Notes under the pieces: model-generated
Databases searched by the model: none
Told to the model about the DNA's origin: nothing
What the model saw: only the letters and a program-made list of their open reading frames with translations
NCBI GenBank assembly: GCA_032433595.1
Contig: JASWJB010000167.1
Coordinates: forward strand, 1-64,000
Reading direction: 5' to 3'
Length of the DNA stretch: 64,000 nt
Source of the DNA: Conoideocrella luteorostrata
Lineage: Eukaryota > Ascomycota > Sordariomycetes > Hypocreales > Clavicipitaceae
Position numbers and translations under genes: made by a program
Shown here: positions 1 through 11,060 of the stretch, piece by piece
Position numbering within the stretch: position 1 is the stretch's first letter
Layout of the letters: each line of letters begins with the position of its first letter

Positions 1-20
1 GTGTGTGTGTGTGTGTGTGT
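1..20. repeat. GT microsatellite at window edge
   Basis: Ten GT units open the window. The tract may continue to the left, outside the sequence given. Confidence 0.9.
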
Positions 21-1145
21 TTTCACTGCTAGCATGCGACTACCACTAAAGCCGGCCGGTTTTCATGAAAGATTACCCCTCAAAAACTTCTTACTTCCAC
101 AATGGCTATCCAAAAAATAATGAAGCTCAAGAGAGTCGGCCATTCACGTTTGAGATGCGACGGCGCTCTTAATAATTCCGTGGCTTCAACCTCCCGGCTA
201 ATGAATAGTCGAACGGCCTAGCCAAGTTTGATGCTTTTGGATAGTCTTCAAATTGGGTAATATTAGATGAAAGCTTCCATTAACGCCTTCCTAAATACAT
301 AAATACATAGGCTGGTGCTGAAATAAGTCCCTGTCTCCGAAAGTTGGGGTCAGCCACAACAGTAGCACAGCGCCATCGTACTCGTAGAGTCGAGTTTAGT
401 GCGGGGAAGCTCAGTTGACGAAGACCTGGATGGAAATCTAAATGAAGAGATTGTGTGTGAGTTGCCTTTAGTCGTGGCGCTTTCCAATTGCGGACAGAAG
501 ACATTTCCAAAATGCACCCGACCGTCGCAAGGACTAAGCGACATCGTGGATGTTTACCGCCACCAATTCTCAGCCGTGGCTATTCCTAGCTGCAATAGCA
601 CAGTGGTCATCATTCGCATGTAATTATGCATTCCGGATGGAACAGAGAACAGCCCATTTCACAATTCAAGTCGTTGTAAAGTCCAAGGTCTAGAAGCTCG
701 GGGATGATGGAGTTTTAGACTTCACTACGTTGCCCAGTCCAACCCAAATCGGTTTCGATCGACTGCGAAGTCCGCCTTTACCACAACGAACATCACAAGA
801 GGGCATTCCATTGCGATTTCAATGGTAGGCCCGCTCAGCCGCTTAGTCATTACAATTACATTTTTGAATACTATATCAAAGAGATAGCTCACATCGCGAC
901 GATGTCGCGCACAACTGAGGATTAGGACCGGCTTTAAGGTACGGTGTTGTCTTTTTGCTGTAGGGAATGGACCGAGTTCTAAAAATTTGCGTAACTCTTG
1001 CTAGCAGAAACGAGTTAGCAGAATTGCCATGAGAAATAATGTTGACGTAACAATTAAGGTGCAATGAGGGACAGAACCAAAAAAAAAAAATGAGGAACAT
1101 GCTGTATAAAGAACAACAAAACACTTGGGTATCTGCAGCTTCGGC
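21..1145. other. Intergenic, no gene recognised
   Basis: Only short overlapping open frames on both strands, none with a recognisable domain. The right part is the 3' flank of the broken transporter that follows. Confidence 0.5.
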
Positions 1146-2192
1146 AAGCCCAAACTCCATCTCTTGCTCTGAACTTAGCTTGACATGTCTCATTACAAAA
1201 GAGACCAGGAAGCCGATACCGGCAATCCAAACAAGCACCAGCCAAAAGACTCTCAATGCTTGTACGTACAAGATGATTACCTAGCCCGTAGTCTGCTTTG
1301 ACAGGCTGCCAATGTAGAGCTAGCCGTCTTAGCTGACGGACGCGATTGTATACGCGCCGCCATTTGCAAGCAATTGTCGCATGCCTTCATCATCGACAAC
1401 GTGCAAGTGATCGCTCGTCTGACCATTGAAGACAGTAGCCGATATGGTAGCGCCCAGACCAGGCCGAGAGCGTGCACTAACGCAAACGTACCCGTAGCCG
1501 TGGCCACGTCCTTTTTCAGGCAGCGAGGCAGTAAAGACAAGACCCAATCCTACCGCCAGGATATTTTGACAGCCGATCCATTTGGCGCGACCCGAGCCTT
1601 TGTCCAATGTAGAGAGTCGCCCCGTTCCAATAGTCATTAAGGCAACACCAGTCCAGTGCAAGAGTCTAGTTATAGTGGCCAGTCTTGGACAAAATATACG
1701 CTGCTATCCCACTAGATGGTAGGAGGGGCTGGCACTAAGGGAGGAAGCGTATGCCCGATGTAAGAGGCGAGACGGTTTTAACGGCTTGGAAGTAGATAGG
1801 CAAAATCGTACTCATAACCTACACTATGATAGACGCCAGAAAGATGATGGCAAATGCAGTTACTAAGGTGCGATTCTTAATTAGATGCGGAGGCATGGTG
1901 GGCTCCAAACAGAAACGAAAGGTCTGATGTAAGTGAAAGAAGCACCAGTCGACAACGCCACGATGATGGGCACGATAACGCGCTACGAACTCTAGGGATA
2001 ATCTTTGGGGCCATCCATGATGAGACCGCAGAATAGAGACACCATGGATGGGATAAAGATGACATTGCCGGACCAGTCGACACGGCCGAGGGCGGCCAGT
2101 CGCATCTGATCACGCTGCTTCTTATCATTAAGGATGAAGAGTATGGCAACGGCTGTGAACCCCGCCACAGGCCACCCAAGCCAAAGACCCAA
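1146..2192 (-). pseudogene. MFS multidrug transporter (DHA-type) pseudogene
   Basis: On the minus strand, pieces of one fungal MFS drug-efflux protein lie in the right order but in changing frames. At 2192-1992 there is a loop with RVDWSGNVIFIPSMVSLFCG. At about 1900-1760 come pieces such as IYFQAV and SPLTSGIRFLP, interrupted by an in-frame stop. At 1661-1520 is HWTGVALMTIGTG, then DVATATGTFALVHALGLVWA in another frame. At 1271-1146 is the last helix and tail, LRVFWLVL followed by an EFGL end. The normal family is about 500-580 residues with 14 helices. The N-terminal helices are missing here and several frameshifts and stops are present, so no functional product is expected. The left boundary is taken from the conserved C-terminal tail. 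Confidence 0.82.
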
Positions 2193-2486
2193 CAGCAGTA
2201 TCGGGCAAGGTACTACTAGGTACCGAGAATTTCAAATGTGATTTCAGCTGTGTGAGCATATAAGTTCCGTTTCGTGTGCATGCGCCATTAGAATATAAAA
2301 CTCGAGCTCTTAGAAAAAGCACCCGGCAGATCGATCTACTGGGCTGCATGCCACGAACGGCATACGTTATTAAAACATTTTAGCTGACAATGGTCGTTCC
2401 ACCAGCAAAAACATGTACTATACGGAGTAGCTTGCCACTGAATTCATCCAAGCAAAAAAGCGAAAGGGAAAAAAAAATAAGTAGCC
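2193..2486. other. Intergenic
   Basis: Flank of the MFS relic and 3' flank of the tRNA. It holds an exact TACGGAGTA at about 2421 and an A-rich run at about 2468-2478. Read from the minus strand, that run is a T-stretch suited to pol III termination downstream of the tRNA. Confidence 0.5.
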
Positions 2487-2558
2487 CTCTCCCGCCGGGA
2501 ATTGAACCCGGGTCTCAAGCGTGACAAGCTTGCATACTGACCACTATACTACGGAAGA
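2487..2558 (-). tRNA. tRNA-Asp (anticodon GTC)
   Basis: The reverse complement folds as a 72-nt cloverleaf. The 7-bp acceptor stem pairs TCTTCCG with CGGGAGA, with one G-U pair. The anticodon stem is CAAGC/GCTTG around loop TTGTCAC, and the T arm is CCGGG-TTCAATT-CCCGG. The GTC anticodon decodes GAC/GAT. No intron is seen, and a T-run follows the 3' end. Confidence 0.95.
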
Positions 2559-2773
2559 TGAAACGGCTTTTAACCGTCGTAGTGCTTGTGATGTTAGGAG
2601 TTCGGTTATTACTACCTATGAAGCTCAGACAGCATTTTGCGACACAAATTGCATTTGCCTCGTAGTTACTTGCCCAGCCGTCAACTTGGCACATCGGGTC
2701 AAAGCTGAGTGCTCACAACCTACCTCGAAGTCACCAGCGGGCTACTGATTGAAGCTCATGTCCATGAAAGCAC

Positions 2774-4739
2774 ATGTCGCCACAACATATAGAAAATCAC
2801 AACGGTCGGACAAGAAGCCGATCCAACCGACAGCGCATTACTTCCCTCACTTCAAGTCATACTTCCCCAAGGTCAACATCGAAGTCGCCTGGGAAGCGCA
2901 AAATTCCACATCGCATCACAGTTGCGTGCACAACGTGTCGCAACCAGCATCTAAGATGTGATGGAGTAACACCACGCTGCACCCGCTGCCAGGAAGGGGA
3001 TAAGCACTGTCTGTACAAGGACATTCGGAGGCAGAGCCAACGGTTGCAGGGCGTCTCCGACGATCTACCATCTCAGCAAGATCCATCATCTCGGGTGTTT
3101 CTGGAAGACGACGGGTCAACGCAGCCAAGTGTGATATCGCAGAGCTACGGTTCAAATGGCACTCACCACTGTGACTTGGGAGATGGCATGCACACATTCA
3201 CAACCGATCAATCGGTGAATATTGCAGACAATTCTTTGAGAATCGCCGACGCGATCAACCCTCGTCACAGTCCAGCATTTGACGGCTTCTACTCATCTTT
3301 CTTCAAGGGCCATCCTTTCGTCCTGCCGAAATTCCATCTTCTTCAACTCTTTGATAGGGATCCCTTGTCCGTCACAAACGTAATCAAAGCCATCGCGTTC
3401 ATTGGGTCGCTATACATTCGGGACGCTGCGTCGCCGGAATACAGGGCGGCTGTCGAGGTAGCCATTACCAAAGGTCTTCCACACAATGGGTTCAGTGTAC
3501 AATGTCTCTTACTCTTCGCAGGTGCGCTTGAGTGGAGTGGAGAGCAAGACAAAGCGGCCTCAGTTTTGCGCGACACCAAGTCAATGGCACTTGGCATCAA
3601 GATGAACTCACAGTCTTTTGCATCTAAGAACGGCCAGCGCTGGGCGATTCTGGAGGATAGCTGGAGACGCACATGGTGGGAGTTGTACATTATCGATAGC
3701 ATTTTTGCTGGTATACGACATCTGCCTACCTTCGATTTATGGAACGAAGAGGGCGATGTCGATTTGCCGTGTGAAGAAATGGACTACGTAAAGGGGGTAT
3801 GTAGCGGCACGCACCGTCCAAAAACCGTCAACATTCAGACTAAATACCACCATGTAGGACATTTCTCTCCCAAGAACGCTAGTAGAGTATGATGATCGAG
3901 CGTTTGAAGACGGCCATTCTCTATTCTCTTCATTTGCATATCTCATTGACGCGGCCAGAATCCTCGGCAGCACGCTATCCATCGCAGACAAAATAGGAGA
4001 CAGCGTGTTGCCTACTGTGAAAAATGCCGAGGCCAATATCGCAAGTTGGCACCTATATCTTCCTGACTATAAGAAAGAACCAGTGCAGGTGGACGGTTCC
4101 GTGGACGAAATAATGTTCCGGGCGCATATGTTCATCAATACGTAAGTGTGCCAGACAAGACAATATTCCGAGCAGCCTCAACACTAACATGGTCACAGCG
4201 TAACCACACACTTGCACCGACCTCAATCACGACTCCACTCCAGCACAATGGAGATCCTGTGTTCCCAATACGCACACCCTCAACACTCCAAAGCACTTCT
4301 TGTAAACTACAAAAACGAGCGGCACACTTTTCAAGCCGTCCAATCTGCCAGAACCTGCGTTGAGCTTTTCACCCTCACTGCATCACCTACCACCCATACC
4401 CCTTTCATCATGTGTATGGGTTCTATGGCTACAGCAACGCATATATCTGCTTGCGAGTACTATCTCAAGGGGTCGGAGTACGCACATGCCAAGGATCGTG
4501 TGCGTGTATTCTTGGGTGTTTTGAAGGCATTTGAGGACATCTGGCCGCAGGCAAGGAAGTGGTCTGGGGAAGTCAAGTTGATGGCAAAGGCTGTGTTTGA
4601 GAATCGCGATAAGACGGGAGAGTTGCTCTTGGCCGGAAGTGTAGACAGCATGAATGGGGTGGAGGGGTTTGATTCAAGCTCGCTTGGGTTGGATTTGGTA
4701 TTATTGAGAAGTTGTTTTGCCTATTTCGGTGACGAATGA
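2774..4739 (+). CDS. Zn2Cys6 (Gal4-type) transcription factor
   Basis: Exons 2774-3796, 3858-4141 and 4199-4739 give 615 residues. Introns are 61 and 57 nt, the second with an ACTAAC branch. After a basic Ser/Arg-rich start, a binuclear zinc cluster lies at about residues 52-78: CTTCRNQHLRCDG, then CTRCQEGDKHC, six cysteines with usual spacing. The middle (about 170-430) resembles the fungal-specific Zn-cluster regulatory domain (PF04082 type), with WRRTWWELYIIDSIFAG and later LVEYDDRAF. The product should be a nuclear DNA-binding regulator. It converges on the MDR oxidoreductase and lies next to cupin and SDR genes, so it may regulate them; that is inference. Both splice joins restore the frame across the domain. 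Confidence 0.9.
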
Positions 4740-4828
4740 GTCTCCAGAATGAGATGCTTTAATATGTACAAAATGGCTCCGTAAAACACAAACGAATATC
4801 GTCATGGATCAATACATAGCTACTATAA

Positions 4829-5860
4829 TCAAGCGTTGGATCCAAACTCAATCACCACTTTCCCTTCTCTACCCCTTTGTCCAGCATACTTCCAAGCCTC
4901 CAATGACTCGTCGGCAGCAAAAGCCTTGACGGGCAGAGCCTGTATTTTGCGCTTATTCAGCAAATCATCGAGATTTGCCAAAATTTCTCCCCTAGCCGTG
5001 ACAATAAAATACACCCAATTTACCTTTGGATATTGCTCAAGCTCTTTCGGCTTTCCACGACCAAACGCCCATGGAGGCGGGGGGTCAGCAATCGTGACTA
5101 TACTACCGTTCGGCTGCAAACACTTCCATGATCTGGCCAGTGTTTCTGACCCGACAGCATCGAGAACGGCATCCATATCTGTGACGGCATCTTCCCAATT
5201 CGGCGTGCAATAGTCGACCAAAATGCTAGCACCCAGTTCCTTCAGAGAATCATGATGCTTGGTTGAGGCCAACCCAGTGACTTGGCACCCCAGTACTCCA
5301 GCAGCAAGTTGAATCATAACCCGTCCTACAGCCCCGGAAGCACCAGTGACCAGCACTTTACTCCCTTTCTGTACCTTGGCATGCTGAAAGATGGCCTCCC
5401 AGGCTGTCAAGAATGGAATAGGCAAAGCAGCTGCCTGAGCATGAGACACAGATGCGGGCTTGAGGGCAGCTTCTTCGGCGGATAGGAGCACATATTCTGC
5501 TTGGCAGCCACCACCAGCGTCGGCTTGGACCATAGCAAAGACCTCTTGGCCGACTTTGAGCGGACCAGTGTATGAAGGGCCCAGGACATCTACTATCCCT
5601 GATACATCGTGGCCGGGGATCCTTGTGGAACTGTTATACAGCTCGGGCCAGGACACTTCGTCGGCTGTTATGCCAGCTGCATGTACTTTGACAAGGATTT
5701 GGTCGTTGTGGGGGGATGGCTTGGTCGCAGAGTTGGAGAAGACGATTTTGTGGCTGTCTTCGGAGCCAAGGACTTGAACTGCTTTCATGACCGTTGGGTA
5801 TTTTTGTATTTGATAAAATGTTTGGGCTTTGATGGTAGATATCAAGCCGGTAGGAATCAT
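4829..5860 (-). CDS. Zinc-less MDR family quinone/enoyl reductase-like oxidoreductase
   Basis: Single exon, 343 residues if started at 5860. A start at 5788 (MKAVQVLG) fits the family's usual N-terminus better and gives 319 residues. An N-terminal GroES-like ADH fold (ILVKVHAAGITADEVSW, then IPGHDVSGIV) is followed by a Rossmann NADP-binding domain with VLVTGASGAVGRVMIQLAAG. The structural-zinc cysteine cluster of classical alcohol dehydrogenases is absent, which places it with quinone-oxidoreductase/zinc-independent MDR enzymes. It should reduce an activated double bond or quinone with NADPH in the cytosol; the substrate is unknown. Its 3' end is 89 nt from the convergent regulator gene. Confidence 0.88.
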   Translation of the reverse strand: MIPTGLISTIKAQTFYQIQKYPTVMKAVQVLGSEDSHKIVFSNSATKPSPHNDQILVKVHAAGITADEVSWPELYNSSTRIPGHDVSGIVDVLGPSYTGPLKVGQEVFAMVQADAGGGCQAEYVLLSAEEAALKPASVSHAQAAALPIPFLTAWEAIFQHAKVQKGSKVLVTGASGAVGRVMIQLAAGVLGCQVTGLASTKHHDSLKELGASILVDYCTPNWEDAVTDMDAVLDAVGSETLARSWKCLQPNGSIVTIADPPPPWAFGRGKPKELEQYPKVNWVYFIVTARGEILANLDDLLNKRKIQALPVKAFAADESLEAWKYAGQRGREGKVVIEFGSNA

Positions 5861-6267
5861 GGGAGGTTTATATACAGGGTGCCGCCATGCGCTCGAGTCG
5901 GGTCATGATCGATCCTGCATTCGGGTCGATCGGGTCAACCGGGTCGCGCCTGGTGGATCTGACCCGAGTGGTAACCAATAGCCGGTAAGAGATGACTCTT
6001 CAACGGTACCTTGCCTTCCGCTGCCGCTTTTGAATGGCTTGAAAGGGAAATATTCTTGAGTTTGACCCGAAGAGCAAACAGACCAGGCCTGAACGGCTGA
6101 AGATTGTTTTTTTTTATAAATACGAGCAGTTTACGAAGTAGATTCTTACATCCTCAGACAGCCCAAATATTTGTTGTCAGGCATTCCTTTAATCCGAGTA
6201 TCAATTGAGAAGAGTGTTGTTACGCTACATACTTGCGGCAAACCATATCATTCCGCTAAGCACCAAC
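5861..6267. other. Divergent promoter region
   Basis: Non-coding space between the MDR gene (leftward) and the cupin gene (rightward), so both promoters lie here. It holds a short run of repeated GGGTC/GGTCG-rich sequence near 5920-5965 and a T-run with TATAAATA at about 6110-6121. Confidence 0.5.
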
Positions 6268-6730
6268 ATGCCATCCAATTCCAGCGATAACGTGTAAGTG
6301 TACCACATGCGCTCCGCCACCGCCATCAATTCTCGCATACCAATCTTACACCACTTTCAGCACCCGACCACGGGAGAGCATCAAGATCCTCTTCGACCAC
6401 GAATTGCCCAACGCACCCGGAAAATCCATCGTTGGCCTGCAACTCGAATACCCTCCGAACGGGTGGACTCCCCCTCATCGTCATGGTGGGGCAACCGTCG
6501 TGGCCGTCATCCAAGAGGGCCAGCTCCTGAGCGGGATGAATGGCAATCCACCGGCTGTGTATAGTCCCGGCGAGAGTTTCATGGAGCGTCCTGGATGTCA
6601 TCACACAGTGGGAGAGAACAATAGTAAGGAAGACGGTGTAAAGTTCATGGCTATTTTTGTTGTGGATACAGAGGTGTTGAGAACTAAAGGTTATGGTGGG
6701 TTGACTGTACTTGACGATGGATGGGAGTAG
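6268..6730 (+). CDS. Small cupin-domain protein
   Basis: Exons 6268-6293 (only 26 nt) and 6361-6730 give 131 residues. The 67-nt intron has a GTAAGT donor and TTTCAG acceptor, and the join restores the frame (NV-TRPRESIK). The body is a single cupin_2 barrel. Metal-ligand motif 1 is PPHRHGGATVVAVIQEG and motif 2 is PGESFMERPGCHHTVGEN, giving the usual His/His/Glu/His-like ligands. Single-domain fungal cupins include isomerases, cyclases and dioxygenases, so the reaction cannot be set from sequence. It lies between an MDR reductase and an SDR, consistent with a short metabolic pathway. Confidence 0.87.
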
Positions 6731-7215
6731 CTTCCAGGTTGAGTAGACATCCGAGCAGAACTTTGTCACCTGTTCGTTATCTCCTTCTAGATACTATTAA
6801 CTGGCTTTATACTCCATGCCGTCAACATCTCGGTTCCATTCCATCACAATGTATTCCAAGTCGAATCCCTGCCAAGCCGTTGTCCAATAATGAGCGGGGC
6901 AAACGCCTACAGGTAGGTAATCGCAGCAATAGCTACTTGTAGTTACGAAGATGAATGGTGAAGCCGCGATTATTCAAATATACTTTTTAAGGGTATTACG
7001 TACGTGCATTGGTCTCGCATTTAAGGATCGTCTTAATTCCGCTCGTGTGGCCCGGAGGCTTCGCCATGCCCTCCATCTTATGTCCATTATGTCCGCGCTA
7101 CTACTGTCCGCACATACGACTAGTCTTAAAAGTGCATCTCCTTCCATCGTACAAGTGTTCTTCTCCAATTCACAGTCAGTGCTTTTTCGCACATAATCAC
7201 ATACGTAGATTCATC
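6731..7215. other. Intergenic, promoter of the SDR gene
   Basis: No convincing gene. The long upstream open frame that joins the SDR frame has no suitable ATG and no family match. Confidence 0.5.
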
Positions 7216-8082
7216 ATGGCAGACAGCTCCATCGTCTTCATCACCGGCGCCAATACAGGCATTGGCTTCGAAACAGTCAAGGCGCTAGTCCAAAGCCCAT
7301 CTCCGTATTACATATTCATGGGCAGTAGAGACCTCACTAAGGCAGGCAATGCTATAGTAGAGCTCAAAGATATCATGGCGCGGTCCAAGTCGACGGTTGA
7401 GCCCGTGCAAATTGATGTTACGGACGATGAGTCAATCCAAAGGGCTGCAGAAACGGTACAGGCTAAATTCGGTCGCATCGACGTCTTGATCAACAATGCA
7501 GGCATGTATATGCAACATTAAAGCAGTCGCGATACCATCCCATATGCTAACGATTTAATAGGAGCACACTTCGAGAGGAGCTTCACGGCGGACAGTCCTA
7601 ACTTCCGCGCCTTGTTCAACAAAGCCTACGATATCAACGTCACAGGTGCCCAAGTCACAACCACCATTTTCGCCCCTCTGCTCCTTAAATCCACGGGCCC
7701 GCGTCTCATCTTCCTCACCTCGGGGGTTTCCACTCTCGAGGGTGCCTTCAACAGCTTCAGGCCGCCATGGGCGCCGAGCCCCAAAGCTGGATGGCCAAAA
7801 GATGGCCTGAGTGGTGGTCAAGGCTATAAGTCGTCCAAGGCGGCGCTCAACATGTGCATGTTGACGTGGCACTGGATTTTGAAGGAAGATGGCGTCAAAA
7901 CGTTTGCGATTAGCCCAGGGCTGTTGGCAACGAACTTGGGTGGCTTGGGGCCCGACAGACTGAGAGCCATAGGAGCTAAGGAGCCGTTCCTTGGAGGAGA
8001 TCTCGTGAAAAGAGTGGTGGAAGGGGAACGAGATGATGACGTTGGAAGGGTCATTTCGCAGGATGGGGTGCAGCCATTTTAA
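7216..8082 (+). CDS. Short-chain dehydrogenase/reductase (SDR) with a GC-AG intron
   Basis: Exons 7216-7501 and 7562-8082 give 268 residues. The N-terminal Rossmann motif is TGANTGIG, the structural motif is NNAG at the splice junction, and the catalytic pair is YKSSK, with a preceding Ser in LTSGVSTLEG. It should be a cytosolic NAD(P)H-dependent carbonyl or alcohol oxidoreductase; the substrate is unknown. The intron uses a GC donor (CAG|GCATGT) with a GCTAAC branch and ATAG acceptor. Using the nearby GT instead shifts the frame and hits a stop. ATG 7216 is chosen because MADSSIVFITG is the normal SDR start. It is co-oriented with the cupin. Confidence 0.92.
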
Positions 8083-8419
8083 TAGTGCTGCATGATGCCT
8101 CACGACGGCGGCAAAGCAGAGATGAGATTGTTGACTTAAACGTAATTATGGTAGCAATAACGGGTGATTTCGCCCTGAATATTCCGGCCGTGACTTACAG
8201 AAGCCTTGCACATGACTGACTCCTCGTCTGAGCTGAATTGGCTTGTTCTGGTGATCACCCAGTGACCTTCCCTCCACACCCCAAGCCCGACCCCACCTTC
8301 CCGTACGCTGCTCGTTATCCTCGTATATCCTCGTACATCCTCGTTGTTTTCACAGCTCGTCTAACAACACGTTAACACATAGCCAAATCCATCGCAGCAT
8401 ATTCCCATTCATCATCACC
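8083..8419. other. Intergenic, promoter of DUF4267-like gene
   Basis: Pyrimidine-rich sequence with short repeated TCCTCGTA units at about 8318-8345. No ORF of note. Confidence 0.5.
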
Positions 8420-8914
8420 ATGTCCCTCAGCGCCATCTCCCCCACAACATGGAACACCCTCGGCCTAGGCGTCGCCTACAGCTGGGGTGTTCTCAGCGCC
8501 CTCGCCACATTCGCGCCCCACAGAACCGCCGAATTATTTGGCATCACCACTCTGAGCAATGAGCAGACCGCAGATCCGGAGAGCGTGCTCGGGTTTTCGG
8601 GCTTGGTCGGCTCTCGGGACTTGGCCATCGCCTTGGCCATGTATTACCTCGCGCGGAAGGGCAGAAACGATGAGCTTGGAACTTTGATTCTGAGCACAAT
8701 GTGTATCTGTGCGGCCGACATTGGGCTTGTTTGGAGGCGAAGGTCGTATCAAGAGTAAGTTTCCTGTTGCTTATTGTGTTTTTTTTTTCTTTTGTCTTGA
8801 TTTTGATGTCTTTTGGAGCCGATATTAACGAACACCAGACTGGCTGTCATGGTGACTGGCTCAACGGTTTATGCAGTCATCGGGCTTGGGCTGCGAGGCA
8901 TCCTGAGACAGTAG
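8420..8914 (+). CDS. DUF4267-like small integral membrane protein
   Basis: Exons 8420-8754 and 8839-8914 give 136 residues. The 84-nt intron (GTAAGT...CCAG) splits a Glu codon. Four hydrophobic segments are visible at about residues 10-31, 66-85, 92-109 and 112-134. The pattern (a start with GLGVAYSWGVL, a central GSRDLAIALAMYYLA) matches the DUF4267 family of fungal and bacterial membrane proteins. No catalytic residue or biochemical function is known to me. Without the second exon the fourth helix would be lost. Confidence 0.82.
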
Positions 8915-9452
8915 AAGTAACTGCTTAGCCATTGGCTTGTGTAATATAGTTGCGATACCTTCTTTGCTGCCAGCTCCCCGTTCTTAATTTCGAGATCTCC
9001 ATAAAATACAAGTCAAATCATATTTTCTAAATTGAGTAGAAATTTCCGAGAACTTACGCCTATACTTGCATCGTGGATGAATGCATCCCTGCATACCTTG
9101 TACTTCTGACCCAACATGTGCTTAATTCAAAGCTCGTTAATACTTAATAGCAGAGTAACAATATGGGACTTTGTCTAGACTATAATGCAGATCTGATAAT
9201 TACATTAGGAATTTTTTCTCTGAGGCACATTTGCTGCGCAACTTTGACTTCCGTGTCCGCGGAACCCCCGCGGCCTCGAGCTGGTCCAATGCTCCCTACT
9301 CGCACTGGTTCGTCAACAGGTATTTAACAGCATGAACATTTCAGGATTGCTTTATTTGTGAGCACTTCATTTAAAACTTCATTCACCCGCTCGGACTGAA
9401 ACAACCTTTTAGCCACAGAACCGTCGGCGTCCATTCTCACGAGCGGCCTACA
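8915..9452. other. Intergenic
   Basis: AT-rich spacer. Nothing coding is recognised. The last 100 nt are the probable promoter and leader of the next small gene. Confidence 0.45.
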
Positions 9453-9755
9453 ATGTCCAACAACCTCCAAGATATCAATAACCGAACCTTGGGCGCCGCA
9501 GCAGGTTCATTCCCCGTCGTTACCCTCCCCAATGGCGATAAGTTGCCCACTGGAACCGTGGGTGCCCTTTTAATCAATATCAAAGCGTACGATGCGGGCG
9601 ATGAGCAGCGCAGAAAAGAGCTTGAGCCGGCAATTCGAGCATCAATCCCTGTCTTGCGCAAAGTCGGCATGTTTGACTTGTTCTCCGAGGACGAGTGGAT
9701 CAACGGGAACAGTGCGGGGAGGGCATTGGTAGGGAGGCTGGCAAAGGGCGAGTGA
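9453..9755 (+). CDS. Conserved small protein of unknown function (100 aa)
   Basis: Intronless, 100 residues, acidic, with no signal peptide or membrane segment. It contains LPNGDKLPTGTVGALLINIK near residues 28-47 and a C-terminal FSEDEWINGNSAGRALVG stretch. I recall similar stand-alone proteins of about 100 residues in fungi and bacteria, annotated only as a domain of unknown function. The coherent composition and good ATG context (ACAATGTCC) argue for a real gene. Function cannot be stated. Confidence 0.72.
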   Translation: MSNNLQDINNRTLGAAAGSFPVVTLPNGDKLPTGTVGALLINIKAYDAGDEQRRKELEPAIRASIPVLRKVGMFDLFSEDEWINGNSAGRALVGRLAKGE

Positions 9756-11060
9756 AGCTGGAGAAGTAACTGAGTGAAAGTATGTATATGAGACAAGCTG
9801 CGTTCATATTCCGAGCCCGAGCCTGCTTGCTAAACCCAAGACAGATACTGTGACTTCAGCGCAGTACTGCTATGAAGCGCTGCACTGGTATGAACAAGAC
9901 GAAATACAAAGCCACTGTTATATGTGAATACTGTACGGAGTATCCAATGCAGTCATACATTAGTCACTGTAGGCAGGTCACGCCATGGATTAGGAGGATG
10001 TATTGAGCAAATAGGCTGTAAATACTAGATTTACCAAGACTTGCATTTAGGTGCGCCATTGAAGAACTCCTCTAAAGTACCTTTGGATTTATTCACTATC
10101 GTGGTTGAGCGGCTGTGCCTCTGTTAATGGGCTACATCGGCTTTGGCCATGTCAGTGCCGCCGAGCACACTTCACACATCTTCCAGTCCCGATGTACCTG
10201 GTGCTCATCTATAACACACAACTGCAATTGCACTTGTGTCCAACTACCTGCACTCGAGCCGTATTTGTCAATCGAGAATCCTGTCTAAAAATCACACGGC
10301 GTGGCGGGTCCCTCCCTTCTGTGTCGCGGCCAGTGTCTAAGACAATCCCCCAAACTCCTCTGAAAGCTCCTTCTAGTTTGTCGGTCCCCTTCGCCTTGTT
10401 CCACAATCCCGGCAGCCGATCTCTGGAACGCTTCTTGCGAAGCCCAAATACCTGTCTGGGGGCAGTCCTAGCCGCTTCATCCATCGGCCTCGCTGCGGAA
10501 GCCAGTAACTGGGCCAGTCGTGCTTACACAGATCCCTCGAGACGGCTGGTGGAGGTTAAATCCACCACCACATCAGTCGCAGCTGCATTCCAATGCTCGC
10601 CCTTACTACCACCTCTCTACTCTCCGCCTGCCGCTTTTTTGTACGTGACGTCGCTTACGTGCCTGAGATGGGCTCAGAATAGAACTCTGACTCTCACTTT
10701 AGTAGGCTCGGCAATTCAAGGTGGCAGGTAGCTGCCCGTTGTTAAATATAATAAGCCATTGTGGATGGATCATTTTACGGTTGTCTGCTTTATTAGTTCA
10801 CCGCAACATCTCACTCAGCTCTGGTCCGATATCCTGAATTTAAGACGATTGCGTGCACACAGATGGTTGTTTGATCTTGCTCTGACAATTTTTTTGGGTC
10901 GTCTCGGTTCCGTCTTTTTGGTGGTAGCCCTGAACGTTTTCTTGACGGGAGAGCCAGCTTGTTCTCTCTTTTCGTTCACTATTTACACCACTTACCTCGC
11001 TTCATCTTTTAAAAGCCTCCAATAATTTCATTTCGGCTATTAAACCACCTTGCAAACAAC
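9756..11060. other. Long intergenic region before the WSC gene
   Basis: A 1.3-kb stretch with no supported gene. One exact TACGGAGTA lies at about 9934. A roughly 200-codon frame at 10105-10731 begins at TTG, has no domain and has repeat-like Ser/Leu composition. The last few hundred bases are T/C-rich and are the likely promoter and leader of the WSC gene. Confidence 0.45.

Noticed and set aside
10105..10731. 208-codon open frame upstream of the WSC gene
   Set aside because: It starts at TTG, has no domain and low-complexity Ser/Leu/Arg composition, and another frame is open on the opposite strand. Better explained as promoter and leader DNA.
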